From NCBI RefSeq assembly GCF_023228165.1, contig NZ_JALOBS010000025.1, positions 1-64,000 on the forward strand: DNA of 64,000 nucleotides, in the 5' to 3' direction. Each line of letters begins with the position of its first letter. The first letter of the stretch is position 1. The stretch comes from Methylomonas sp. GTDB lineage: Bacteria > Pseudomonadota > Gammaproteobacteria > Methylococcales > Methylomonadaceae. The notes under the pieces are model-generated. The model did no database searches. It saw only the letters and a list, made by a program, of their open reading frames with translations, and had not been told where the DNA came from. The position numbers were made by a program, and so were the translations under genes. Positions 44,493 to 53,617 of the stretch are shown here, piece by piece.

Positions 44493-46364
44493 TTACAACG
44501 GTGCCAGTTGCACCGCGTTGCGTGTGCTGGCTTTGACTTTATACAAGGCTTTATCGGCCAGCGTTATCAAGGCTTGACAGCCCGGCTTGTCGCCCACGGA
44601 GCCAGCCACGCCCACGCTAACGGTGATGGGCCGTCTCAAAGCCAGCCCTTGTGGTTGATGCGTCTCTATGGCCTTGCGTATCCTTTCACCCAGCCATACG
44701 GCAGTGGCCCCGTCGGTGTTGGTGGCAATCACCAAGAACTCTTCCCCGCCGAAACGGCAGACGATATCGCTGGTCCTAGCTGCCGATTTCATGATTTTAG
44801 CGGCATGAGTCAGCACCATATCCCCGACATCATGGCCTAAAGTGTCATTGACGGATTTGAAAAAATCCAGGTCCAGCATCAATACACTGAACGGCCGGCG
44901 ATAGCGCAGTGCTGTCGCCCACTCCTGTTCCAGGCGTGTCAGGGCATAACGGCGATTGGGCAGGCCGGTCAGGATGTCGGTATTCGCCATCATAGCCAGG
45001 CGGCGGTTGGCGACGGACAGTTCGGCGCTGTAACGTTCGATATCCTGTTTTTCCTTTTCCACGTCTCGTTGCAGCATGACGATACGTTGCCCGGCGTAGA
45101 TTCGGGCCAGCAAAACCCTTAGACTGACCGGTTTGGTGACATAGTCGTTAATGCCGGCATCGAAGGCTTCCACCAGCTCGTCTTCGGTTTCCGCCGCAGT
45201 TAGCATGATGATGTACAGATTTTTGCCGAAGGTCGAACGGCGTAGGGTTTTGCACAAGCTCAGCCCGTCCATGGACTTAATGTGTCTGTCGGTGATCAGT
45301 AATTGCGGCATCTGTTCGAGAATTTGCTTCAATGCCGTTTCGGCATCGCGAAAACTTACGACACGATGACCGGCCGCTGTCAGCTGTTTTGATAGGTGTG
45401 CCAGCAGCAACGGATCATCATCGACCATTATAATATCCAGCCCCGACAAGTCGGCGCGGCCATTTTTGGCACCATCTGGCAGAGGCAAACGCGCCTGAGT
45501 GCGCATCTGGGTCTGGGTGTCTATGTCGATTTGCTTGCCCCATTGCTGCCATTGTTGCTCGATTTCGGCAATGAAGGCTTCAACCATGCTGGCATCGACA
45601 CCATGGTGTTGCGCTAGCGGTTGCAACTCCGGCATCAGCAAAGCGCGCTGGACATCATCGGAGAGTAAGTAGCGGACAATTTGCCGGGCAAAAGTCAGTT
45701 GCTCGGCAAGGCGAGCGGCACGCGAGACTTCCGTGGTGGGTGCAAAGCTCAGTTTCAGTCCATTGACGAATATGTCCGGCAAGCCCCAGTCCCGCAACAG
45801 TAGCAGGTTGAGCTCGTGATGATCTACCGCAAAACGTTCACGTTCCAACTGCAGCAAGTTGCCTTCCTGCGCCGATTTTAGACATTCGCCATAACGATCG
45901 GACCATGCGGTGGCCAGGGTTAGTTTGCCGATATCCGACAACAAGCCCAGGGTGAAGGCTTCATCCGGCGCAACGGTACCTTCCCGACTGGTGATGGTAG
46001 CAATAGCAACAGCCATGGCCAAAGCCTGCGCCCAATATAGGCGGTAATCAAACCCGGGACATTGTCCGTTCTTATGGTTGCCTAGCAAAGACAGACTCAA
46101 GGCAAAATTGCGCACCGACTGCATACCCAGCATGATTACGGCATCATGGATGTTTGCCACCGGCCGGTGAGCGCCGAATGCCGCCGAGTTGGCAAAACTG
46201 AGGATGCGTGCTGTCAGGGCCGGATCTACCTTGACTAATTCGGATAGTTTATGGACATCGGCATCATCCCGTTGCATCAGTTGCATGATGGCCAATGCGG
46301 TACCGGACGGCGTTGGCAGGCGTTCGGTCGCCTTGAACTCCTGAAAGTTAAATTCACTGCGCAT
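44493..46364 (-). CDS. HDOD - receiver - GGDEF diguanylate cyclase
   Basis: A 623-residue signalling protein in three parts. The HDOD domain (about 15-230) has LPTPSGTALAIMQL, VDPALTARILSFANSAAFG and LLSDIGKLTLA. A receiver domain (about 310-430) has acidic pocket DDD, phosphoacceptor Asp in LLITDRHIKSMDG, then ML(T)A and the Lys in VTKPVS. The GGDEF domain (about 460-620) has GGEEF and an RxxD inhibitory site (RTSD) five residues before it. The receiver lacks a cognate kinase nearby, so its partner is elsewhere. It links phosphorylation to c-di-GMP synthesis. Confidence 0.93.
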   Translation of the reverse strand: MRSEFNFQEFKATERLPTPSGTALAIMQLMQRDDADVHKLSELVKVDPALTARILSFANSAAFGAHRPVANIHDAVIMLGMQSVRNFALSLSLLGNHKNGQCPGFDYRLYWAQALAMAVAIATITSREGTVAPDEAFTLGLLSDIGKLTLATAWSDRYGECLKSAQEGNLLQLERERFAVDHHELNLLLLRDWGLPDIFVNGLKLSFAPTTEVSRAARLAEQLTFARQIVRYLLSDDVQRALLMPELQPLAQHHGVDASMVEAFIAEIEQQWQQWGKQIDIDTQTQMRTQARLPLPDGAKNGRADLSGLDIIMVDDDPLLLAHLSKQLTAAGHRVVSFRDAETALKQILEQMPQLLITDRHIKSMDGLSLCKTLRRSTFGKNLYIIMLTAAETEDELVEAFDAGINDYVTKPVSLRVLLARIYAGQRIVMLQRDVEKEKQDIERYSAELSVANRRLAMMANTDILTGLPNRRYALTRLEQEWATALRYRRPFSVLMLDLDFFKSVNDTLGHDVGDMVLTHAAKIMKSAARTSDIVCRFGGEEFLVIATNTDGATAVWLGERIRKAIETHQPQGLALRRPITVSVGVAGSVGDKPGCQALITLADKALYKVKASTRNAVQLAPL

Positions 46365-46661
46365 AAAATTATTCTCTTTTCAAAATAGACACTAGTTATT
46401 GTGGTGAAAATTTCAATTATCGAGTTCTCTGCCAGTCTCCTGGTCCGTTTGGCATCACCTCGATTTGGCGTTAGTCTACCGAGGCTGAATGGTGGTTATG
46501 ATGGAGATGCAGCTTGATTTGATCCTGTACTTAGTGGCCGGTTTCGGCGCCTTAAGGCGTTTTGCCACGGGGCGTTTGTGCAGCGTTACAATGGGCTTCC
46601 CGACAGGCGAATTTTTGCTGGGACTGCAAGTCGCGTTAGGCTGCTGAAATCCGATAGACTT

Positions 46662-47498
46662 CTAGTTCGACAACGCTAAAGTATCTTCCAAAGCGATTTC
46701 CAGTTCGGCCAGTGTGACTTCGGATAGTCCAAGGCGGGTTGCTTCCTCGCTATGCGAAACGACGAGTTTGGGGTCCGGCCGCAGTGTAATGCCCAGTTTG
46801 TAGGACACCATGTCGGCAACCCTGACCATTAGTTCAATCGTGCCGGTTTCTTCTGTCATTAGGTGATGGTGTTTCCCCGCGATATCGCAATATATTTCCG
46901 GAAGATTCCACGATTTAAGTAACCAAGCGCCTTTTTCCTCGTGCTGGCGAATGATAACCTCGTGAATCAAGTCTTGGGGTAAATTCAAGGCCGGATTCTT
47001 TTCGCACATATCCTCAATACACCTAAACAACAAAAGCTCTCCAATATCGTGGAACAATCCCGCCATAAAGGTTTCCTCGGCGAGCGCATCGAAAGCTAGT
47101 CGCTTTGCCAGCCACTCGCTGCCTAAGGCGACCGCCACGCTGTGCTGCCATAATTTGACCATGAATTGCTCGGTTTCCGGATTCTTGGAAGAAAAAAGCC
47201 CTTTTTGCATGACCAGCGTAGCTATCTGTACCACGCGGGCTAATCCCAGCCGCACTATAGCTTCCTTGACGGTATTTATCTTACTCAAGCCGGCATAGTA
47301 CGATGAGTTGGCAACTCTAAGAACTTGGCTAGCCAAACTGGCATCCATGCCGATTTGTTTGGCGATGGCGTCTATGGATCGGTTCTCGTCTTTTAAAGCA
47401 TTGCGGAGTTCGCCGACGGCTTGGGGCAACACCGGCAATGCCGTGCTCCCTGATTCGATGGCTTCATTGATCAAATCCGTAAGTGATTTTTCGCTCAT
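46662..47498 (-). CDS. HDOD domain protein
   Basis: A 278-residue HDOD protein: LPVLPQAVGELRNAL at the start, then DASLASQVLRVANSSYYAGL and AGLFHDIGELLLF with an HD pair. It lies 15 bp after the PilB/MshE-like gene on the same strand and so probably shares its transcript. HDOD proteins near type II/IV secretion ATPases suggest a link between c-di-GMP and surface structures. The intergenic region 46365-46661 downstream holds no supported feature. Confidence 0.87.
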   Translation of the reverse strand: MSEKSLTDLINEAIESGSTALPVLPQAVGELRNALKDENRSIDAIAKQIGMDASLASQVLRVANSSYYAGLSKINTVKEAIVRLGLARVVQIATLVMQKGLFSSKNPETEQFMVKLWQHSVAVALGSEWLAKRLAFDALAEETFMAGLFHDIGELLLFRCIEDMCEKNPALNLPQDLIHEVIIRQHEEKGAWLLKSWNLPEIYCDIAGKHHHLMTEETGTIELMVRVADMVSYKLGITLRPDPKLVVSHSEEATRLGLSEVTLAELEIALEDTLALSN

Positions 47499-47513
47499 AT
47501 CGGAGGTTTTAAT

Positions 47514-49412
47514 TTAGCGGCTGCCCAGTAGGCGGCGTAGTTCGTAAAGGGGGCGAAGTTTACTGAAACGGGGTAAGTGATGGATAACTTCTCGTAACGA
47601 GGTAATTCCGGCTGCTGCTTTGACCAAACCGTCTTCCAGCAAGGTTACCAAACCGGCGGTTTCCAGACTAATCCGGCGGATTTCATAAGAGCTCTGGCGG
47701 CGCAGGATCGCGTCCTTGACCATTTCATTCATGGTTAAGAGTTCGAATACGCAAACCCGGCCAAGGTAGCCGGTGTAGCGGCACTTGTCGCAGCCTTTGC
47801 CCAGTAAGAAGGTGCTGCCGCTCAACTCGTTAGGCGTGATGTCCAAGCGGCGGAGCAAGGTCGGGTCGGGCGCCACTGGCTCTGAACAGTTGCGGCATAC
47901 CCGGCGTATAAGGCGTTGAGATACGATGGAAACGACAGTGGAAGAAATCAGGAAAGCCTCGATCTCCATGTTAAGAAGCCGTAACAGGCCGCCAATGCTA
48001 TCTTCGGTATGAAAGGTGGTCAATACTTTGTGGCCGGTCAACGCTGCCTAGATTGCGGTGTCGGCGGAAAACCGGTCGCGTATTTCGCCCAGTACGATGA
48101 TATCGGGATCCTGCCTGACGATGTGCCGCAAGGTTTCCTCGTAGGTCAAATTGATCTTCGGGTTGATCGAGCACTGAGCGATCCCGTCGATCACGTATTC
48201 GACCGGATCTTCCGCCGTAACGATGCTGACTTCCGGCGCATTTAGATAATCCAGAGCGCTGTAGAGGGTAGTGGTTTTGCCGGATCCGGTAGGCCCTGTG
48301 ACGATGACCACCCCGGTCGGTACGTCTAGAGAATCCTGGATAAAATGTTCCAGCATCAAAGGAGCCATACCGACTTCGTGAATATCAAGCAACTCCGTCT
48401 TGCGGTTCAACAAGCGCAGAACCACTTTTTCGCCATTGATGGTACTGAAAAATGAAGCCCGCATGTCGATAACATGATTCGTGACAGCTTGTTCGTATAG
48501 CACGCGCCCGTCTTGGTGCCGCCGCTTCTCGGCAATGTCGGCACCCGCCAGTACCTTGATTCGGCTAATCAGCGCTTGTGCAAATTTCGGCGAAAAGTCA
48601 CGATAATGCACCATCATTCCGTCGATACGAAAACGGATGCGCAGTTTCAGTTCCAACGGCTCGATGTGGATATCGCTGACCTCCTGTTGAATGGCGTCGT
48701 CGAATATTTGATTGAGAATTGCCACTACGGATTGATCGGTGATCGATTTTTTATCGTAGTTGGTGTTCCGCTCATAATTCAGCAGAAATCGCAGTATCTG
48801 CGAATAGCGTCCCACTGCGGGTAAAATTTCGGCACCGAGAACATGGTGGGCAATTTCTATCGCCTCGCTGTCCAACGGGTCGCCGAAAGCCACCAAGATG
48901 CCGTCCGTCTGTTTTTCGATTGGCACAAAGCAGTGTTTAGTGGCTGATTTCAGCATCTGTTTCGACATCAGCGTCTGATCGACTCTGGCCACACTGAGGT
49001 CGATGACGGGAATTCCCTTCAGATTCGCCAAGACTTCCAGCATCTTGGTTTCGGAAATCAGGTTGCGTTCCACCAGAATTTCGCCCAACTTCTTGTGCTT
49101 GCCATCTTGCTGTTTAATCGCCAAAGCTTGCTGAAGGTCAGTGCTGCTGATAAAGCCGAATTCCACCAGGAAACACCCCAGCTTGACCTTAATCGGTTGG
49201 CTGCGGAAAATCTCTACGAGCTTGCTGTGTGTGACGTATGCCAAGTCGCAAAGCACAACTAATATGGGTTTGGGAAACTCCAGTTTTGCCTGAACGCGTC
49301 GCGCGTATTTCAGTTTGTCGGGATCGATTACGCCTTGTTCGATCAATATATCCAAAAAGCTATCGCGGAAGGTGGTTTCTGAATCCGGGGAGATGGTGTT
49401 GTTGGGCTCCAT
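47514..49412 (-). pseudogene. PilB/MshE-type secretion ATPase interrupted by in-frame amber codon
   Basis: A 632-codon GspE/PilB family ATPase. Residues about 60-150 contain two motifs of the MshEN c-di-GMP-binding type (KLGCFLVEFGFISSTDLQQA and LGEILVERNLISETKM). Walker A is GPTGSGKTTTL and Walker B is DIIVLGEIRD. After GEIRDRFSADTAI the codon is TAG (48050-48048); the frame then continues unbroken as AALTGHKVLTTFHTEDS, where family members have Gln. The second part keeps a zinc-binding CRNC...CDKC and the C-terminal domain. So one substitution (CAG to TAG) cuts the gene. It may be dead, read through, or an assembly error. Confidence 0.85.
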
Positions 49413-49969
49413 GGCTACTTTATTGTGGCGTTTGTTATTTAATCAAAGTTAAGTTCAGTGTAATTGTAGCTGAATAGCACCGCTATCAATAGGATAAGAC
49501 GATTGGTCCCGCTTACAAAGGTTGCATGGCTCTATAAACGCCAACCCGATTTATCGCACTACATCGTCAATTATTACGCCGTCAAATTTATAATTTTTTG
49601 CCTGGCGTCAATTAACTTTGCCGAAAAGGCCAGTTGTCGCTGGGCAGTTTTACATCCCACCCAACACCGCCGGATGCTTTGAAACGCGACTGAGTAAAGA
49701 CTCGCTACTCAAAACGGTACTCAGTTGTTGCCGATAGCAGGCACGGTTAAATCTTGCCGATTGTGATCGGCTTAAATGCACCGGCACAAAGGTTGAATTC
49801 AGCCGTTCATTTTCGAGGGTTGAGCCAAAAAATGGCCCAATTGAGCCATTGTCCGATGCCAAACGCATGGCATAATTTCTGCGTACTTGTTAAGTAACCG
49901 CGAACGATGTTCAATCGCTACCGTCTAAGCAAGTCACGGTGATTATTTTTAATACCTGATGAGGAATTT
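49413..49969. other. Gap without a supported gene
   Basis: About 550 bp between the divergent ATPase gene and the PepSY-like gene. It should hold both promoters. A 72-codon minus-strand frame (49650-49868) is not convincing. Confidence 0.5.
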
Positions 49970-50443
49970 ATGCGTCCATTTTTAGTATCAAGCTTTGCGG
50001 CAATTACTTTTTCGCTTGCCTCGCTAGGCCATGCGGATAGCCATCCGGTTAGTATTCCGGAAAAAGTCAGTCAGAATATTTTGAAACGGCATCCGTCCGC
50101 TTACGATCTGCGGGCCAGCCATGAAACCCACTTTGGCCAGCAATTATTGGAGGTCGGTTACAAAGACGAAACCGGGCAACCTATCCTGGAATTATTTACG
50201 TCTCATGGCCATCTGCTTACCAACGAACTGTTGATTGAAGATTTCCAGGAAATTTATCCACAAGTTACTGCTGTATTGAAACGGGAGTTTCCGCAGCACG
50301 AGTTTAAAAAGGCCGAACTGATCGGCAATCCTAATGGGGTGGGCGAAGAGTATGAAATTTATCTGCATGCGGCGGGTACGGACTGGAAGGTGTCGGTTTC
50401 CGGCGACGGAGAACTATTAGATAAACAACCGCTAACACCTTAA
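49970..50443 (+). CDS. PepSY-like secreted protein
   Basis: A 157-residue protein with a signal peptide (about 1-23, ending GHADS). Two similar halves, VSQNILKRHPSAYDLRASHET and VTAVLKREFPQHEFKKAELIG, resemble the helix-strand repeats of PepSY-like (BLIP-like, PF11396) proteins. Such small periplasmic proteins are thought to bind or inhibit proteases. It has a fair ribosome-binding site (TGAGGAA) and lies 45 bp before the DUF2076 gene. A related protein is encoded at 58568. Confidence 0.75.
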   Translation: MRPFLVSSFAAITFSLASLGHADSHPVSIPEKVSQNILKRHPSAYDLRASHETHFGQQLLEVGYKDETGQPILELFTSHGHLLTNELLIEDFQEIYPQVTAVLKREFPQHEFKKAELIGNPNGVGEEYEIYLHAAGTDWKVSVSGDGELLDKQPLTP

Positions 50444-50488
50444 AGCCATGTCTATAGAATCGATTTCGCATTGTTTGGAGTTGACTGA

Positions 50489-51148
50489 ATGAATACCGAG
50501 GAAACACTACAACTTAGCCAATTTTTACAGCAATTGGGTGAGGTTAAACTGCATGAAAAAGACAGCGAGGCGGAGCGATTGATTCAAGCGGCTGTTGCTA
50601 ATCAACCGGATGCTGCGTATTTATTGGTACAGCGCTGTCTGTTGCAAAACCAGGCCTTGCAAACGGCGCAGACGCAAATTGCCGAGCTGCGAAATCAGTT
50701 GCAGCAAAGAAGCACGGGCTCAACCTCGGGCGGGTTTTTAAATCATGACCCTTGGTCCACTCCGGCCAAACCTGCCGCGGGGGTGCCGGGCGCGGAGCAT
50801 TACCGCGTTCCCAATGCCGCTAATCTTTCCGGACAGGACTTAATTAGGCAGGCGCCGCCAGCGTCCGGGGCTGGGTTCGGCTCCGGCTTTTTGGGCAATG
50901 TCGCCACTACGGCAGCGGGTGTGGTGGCTGGATCGTTTTTGTTTCAGGGTATCGAAAATCTGTTGGGGCATCAGCAAGCCGCCGCCGGCTGGGGACAGCA
51001 AGCCGCTGGCGATCAGCAGCCGGAACAGACTGTGATCAATAATTATTACGGCGATAACGAAGAACAGTTGGCCGATAACGGTGACAGCAATGATTATCTG
51101 GCCAGCAGCGATGACTATTACGACGATGGCGATTCCGATTGGGGTTGA
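50489..51148 (+). CDS. DUF2076 domain protein
   Basis: A 219-residue protein. The N-terminal helix-rich segment (about 1-75; FLQQLGEVKLHEKDSEAERL and AYLLVQRCLLQNQAL) is the DUF2076 signature. A glycine-rich hydrophobic stretch follows (about 130-155, GFLGNVATTAAGVVAGSFLF). The tail is acidic and rich in Asp, Ser and Tyr (ASSDDYYDDGDSDWG). DUF2076 proteins are periplasmic in several bacteria; the function is unknown. A long perfect hairpin follows the stop. Confidence 0.88.
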   Translation: MNTEETLQLSQFLQQLGEVKLHEKDSEAERLIQAAVANQPDAAYLLVQRCLLQNQALQTAQTQIAELRNQLQQRSTGSTSGGFLNHDPWSTPAKPAAGVPGAEHYRVPNAANLSGQDLIRQAPPASGAGFGSGFLGNVATTAAGVVAGSFLFQGIENLLGHQQAAAGWGQQAAGDQQPEQTVINNYYGDNEEQLADNGDSNDYLASSDDYYDDGDSDWG

Positions 51149-51155
51149 CCCTATC

Positions 51156-51190
51156 CAGTGGATTGGCGGGTAATAGCTGCCAATCCACTG
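51156..51190 (+). terminator. Hairpin after the DUF2076 gene
   Basis: CAGTGGATTGGC (51156-51167) and GCCAATCCACTG (51179-51190) form a perfect 12-bp stem with an 11-base loop, 8 bases past the stop. There is no T run, so it may stabilise the mRNA rather than terminate. Confidence 0.5.
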
Positions 51191-51253
51191 CTGCTTGAAT
51201 CGGTTTGAACGTGTCATTCATATACCCGGCCGGCAATGATTCGGAGTAAGACC

Positions 51254-51361
51254 ATGCCTATTTTACTTTTATTGTTTGTCGCGGTTGCTGTTCTCAATCG
51301 TCAATTCGCCGACAAAGCATTCCTCGGCCAAGATAAACTTATCCAATCTCGCTTACCATGA
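51254..51361 (+). CDS. Small membrane protein, 35 aa
   Basis: An ATG with GGAG eight bases upstream starts a 35-codon frame: a hydrophobic stretch (MPILLLLFVAVAVLN) followed by a polar tail RQFADKAFLGQDKLIQ. Its TGA overlaps the ATG of the alpha/beta hydrolase by four bases (ATGA), so the two are translationally coupled. The good ribosome-binding site, composition and overlap support a real gene. No family is recognised. Confidence 0.55.
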   Translation: MPILLLLFVAVAVLNRQFADKAFLGQDKLIQSRLP

Positions 51362-52230
51362 AATGGCCGTGGCATGCCGGCTGGATCTTGATACTAGGCT
51401 GCCTAATCTGGATTGTTATCGGACTCAAGCCGATGCCAGTGAATTTCTTGCATTATCTGGTTTGGCGATGCACAACTGCGGCGGCGAAGGAAACCGGCCA
51501 TATCGAAACTCGCGGCGCTAAGATACGTTATCTGGTTTATGGCGAGGGGAAGCCGGTTTTGCTGTTGCATGGCGGATTGAGCAATAAACTCAGCTGGTTT
51601 TCGCAAATCCCCACGCTGGTGAACGCCGGCCGGCAAGTGGTGTTGATCGATACCCGTGGTCACGGCGAATCTACCCCGGGTCATGCCGAGTTGAAATATG
51701 AAACCTTTGCGCATGACGCTTTGCAGGTACTGGACCGCTTGGGGATTCAGCGCACCGACATCGTCGGTTGGAGCGATGGCGGCATCATTGCGCTGTTATT
51801 GGGGTTGGAGGCGCCGCAACGCGTGGACAGGATCGTAGCCATTAGCGCCAATTTTCATCCCTCCGGTTTGCTGATTGAGCAACAGGGGCAGGCAACGCGA
51901 CTCGACAATCGGGTATGGCGTAACCCGTTGTTCGAAGCATTGCGTAGTTGGTGGTCGGGGGCTTACGAACGTCATGCCGGGCTGCAAGCGCAGCTCAACC
52001 GCATATGGCGTAGCGAACCGCGACTGAGCCGTGACGATTTAAAAGCGATCGGCGCGCCTACCCTGGTGATAGCGGGCGAAAACGATATTATCGATTTACC
52101 GCATTCCGGTGAATTGGCGCAAAGCTTGGCTAATGGACGGTTGGAAATTATTTTGGGGGCGGGACATGCCGCGCCGGTTACCCATGCCGATCAAGTCAAC
52201 GCTCTGATTGCCGGTTTTTTGCAGCTGTAA
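51358..52230 (+). CDS. Alpha/beta hydrolase
   Basis: A 290-residue hydrolase with an N-terminal hydrophobic helix (about 5-30), so it is membrane-bound or exported. Motifs are LLHGGLSNKLSW (oxyanion region), the nucleophile elbow GWSDGG, an Asp in AGENDIIDLP and the catalytic His in GAGHAAPV. The substrate is unknown. Translation is coupled to the 35-residue frame upstream and it ends 16 bp before the VirJ-family gene. Confidence 0.87.
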   Translation: MKWPWHAGWILILGCLIWIVIGLKPMPVNFLHYLVWRCTTAAAKETGHIETRGAKIRYLVYGEGKPVLLLHGGLSNKLSWFSQIPTLVNAGRQVVLIDTRGHGESTPGHAELKYETFAHDALQVLDRLGIQRTDIVGWSDGGIIALLLGLEAPQRVDRIVAISANFHPSGLLIEQQGQATRLDNRVWRNPLFEALRSWWSGAYERHAGLQAQLNRIWRSEPRLSRDDLKAIGAPTLVIAGENDIIDLPHSGELAQSLANGRLEIILGAGHAAPVTHADQVNALIAGFLQL

Positions 52231-52246
52231 TCATGGAGACATACGC

Positions 52247-53599
52247 GTGGCGTTGAAAATTACCGGGCGTTCTCTACTGATTATCGGTCTGCTGATTGCG
52301 GGATTGGCGGTGTTTTTGCCGCTCAAGCGGCCCATTATGCATGGCCAACTCGACAGCGATACCTTGGGCAAAGTGGTTACGGCAGCGCCGTTATGGGGTT
52401 CTCGTGGCCTGACAGTGGTATTTGCCGACCCACAAAAATTCAACTTTAAACAATTGAGGCAACGACTGGCCGAATTGGGGTTGACGGCCGCCATTATCGA
52501 TAGTCGGGACTTTCTGGCGCACTATACCGATGAGACTGAGCTGTGCCTGAGCGGTGACCTTATCGGTAACGCTTTGCAGGCATTAACAAAGCAGTTGTCA
52601 TTGTCTTCGTCGCAACGGCTGTGGGTGGCGGGTATCGGCGAAGCTGGTTTAATCCCGTTTCTCAATGCGTTATCCGCCACCGATGACAATGTCAGTAACC
52701 TTTCAATAGGTTTTTCCGTCAAACTACCCGTTGATTTGAATCTATGTCCGCCCCTGCTCAGTCAACAGCAGGGGCAAGACCAAATTCTAGTGTCGGCTCC
52801 GGAAATCGAAGGCAGTTGGCTTACGGTTTGGAGCGATCAGCCGGACGATAAAACCGGCGTGTTCATACGTAATTTGGCCAATATCGACACCCGTATAGCG
52901 CCATATGGCACGCCGCTGGATGAACTGTTGCTGGATGAATTAAATACGGCTAGCGGCCATAACGATAAAGCGGTTCCGCCGTTGCCTGTGGTGGAGGTGC
53001 CGAGCAGTCAAGCCCAACAGACCGCGACGCTGTTTTATTCCGGCGACGGCGGCTGGCGCGATCTGGATAGAACGGTAGCGGAGGACATGGCCGCGCAGAA
53101 TTATCCCGTGGTTGGCGTGGATGTATTACGCTATTTCTGGCAACACAAAACCCCGGAGCAGGCTGCCGTCGATTTGTCCGCCACCATGGCTTTTTACCGC
53201 AAGCAGTGGGGCGTCAAATCGTTTGTGTTGGCCGGTTATTCATTTGGTGCCGATATTTTGCCCGCTATTTATAACCGTTTGCCGGTTGAGAATCAGGACA
53301 GCGTGAAGTTGCTGGTGTTGCTGGCACTGGCCGAGCATGCCGATTTTGAAATCCACGTGTCGGGCTGGTTAGGGGAAAAAGGCGGCGAACTGGCCATATC
53401 GCCGGAACTGTCGAAAATACCCCGACAAAAAGTGTTGTGTGTCTATGGCGTGGACGAAAAAGCCGAAAGCGCCTGTACGACATTGCAAAATAGCGAAGCT
53501 ACTGTTTTGGAATTATCCGGCGGTCATCATTTCGATCAAAACTATCCTAAATTGACGGGAGAGATTTTGAACGTATACCGGCGGCACGGCATTGATTGA
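52247..53599 (+). CDS. AcvB/VirJ-type lysyl-phosphatidylglycerol hydrolase
   Basis: A 450-residue protein of the AcvB/VirJ family. The N-terminal hydrophobic helix (about 8-27) is a signal or anchor. The N-terminal domain (about 45-230) and the catalytic domain (about 255-450) both resemble VirJ: FYSGDGGWRDLDRTVA, AGYSFGAD with the nucleophile Ser, and GGHHFDQNY with the catalytic His. Agrobacterium AcvB removes lysine from lysyl-phosphatidylglycerol in the periplasm. The synthase mprF lies 1.4 kb downstream on the same strand, which supports that role. GTG is chosen because a GGAG site precedes it. Confidence 0.85.
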   Translation: MALKITGRSLLIIGLLIAGLAVFLPLKRPIMHGQLDSDTLGKVVTAAPLWGSRGLTVVFADPQKFNFKQLRQRLAELGLTAAIIDSRDFLAHYTDETELCLSGDLIGNALQALTKQLSLSSSQRLWVAGIGEAGLIPFLNALSATDDNVSNLSIGFSVKLPVDLNLCPPLLSQQQGQDQILVSAPEIEGSWLTVWSDQPDDKTGVFIRNLANIDTRIAPYGTPLDELLLDELNTASGHNDKAVPPLPVVEVPSSQAQQTATLFYSGDGGWRDLDRTVAEDMAAQNYPVVGVDVLRYFWQHKTPEQAAVDLSATMAFYRKQWGVKSFVLAGYSFGADILPAIYNRLPVENQDSVKLLVLLALAEHADFEIHVSGWLGEKGGELAISPELSKIPRQKVLCVYGVDEKAESACTTLQNSEATVLELSGGHHFDQNYPKLTGEILNVYRRHGID

Positions 53600-53617
53600 T
53601 CACCTCGACTAGACATT

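Noticed and set aside
48048..48050. Amber codon as pyrrolysine or selenocysteine-like recoding
   Set aside because: No pyl genes are present and family members have Gln at this place. TAG is not a selenocysteine codon. A mutation or an error is simpler.
49650..49868. 72-codon minus-strand frame
   Set aside because: No ribosome-binding site or family resemblance; probably a chance frame in a gene-free interval.
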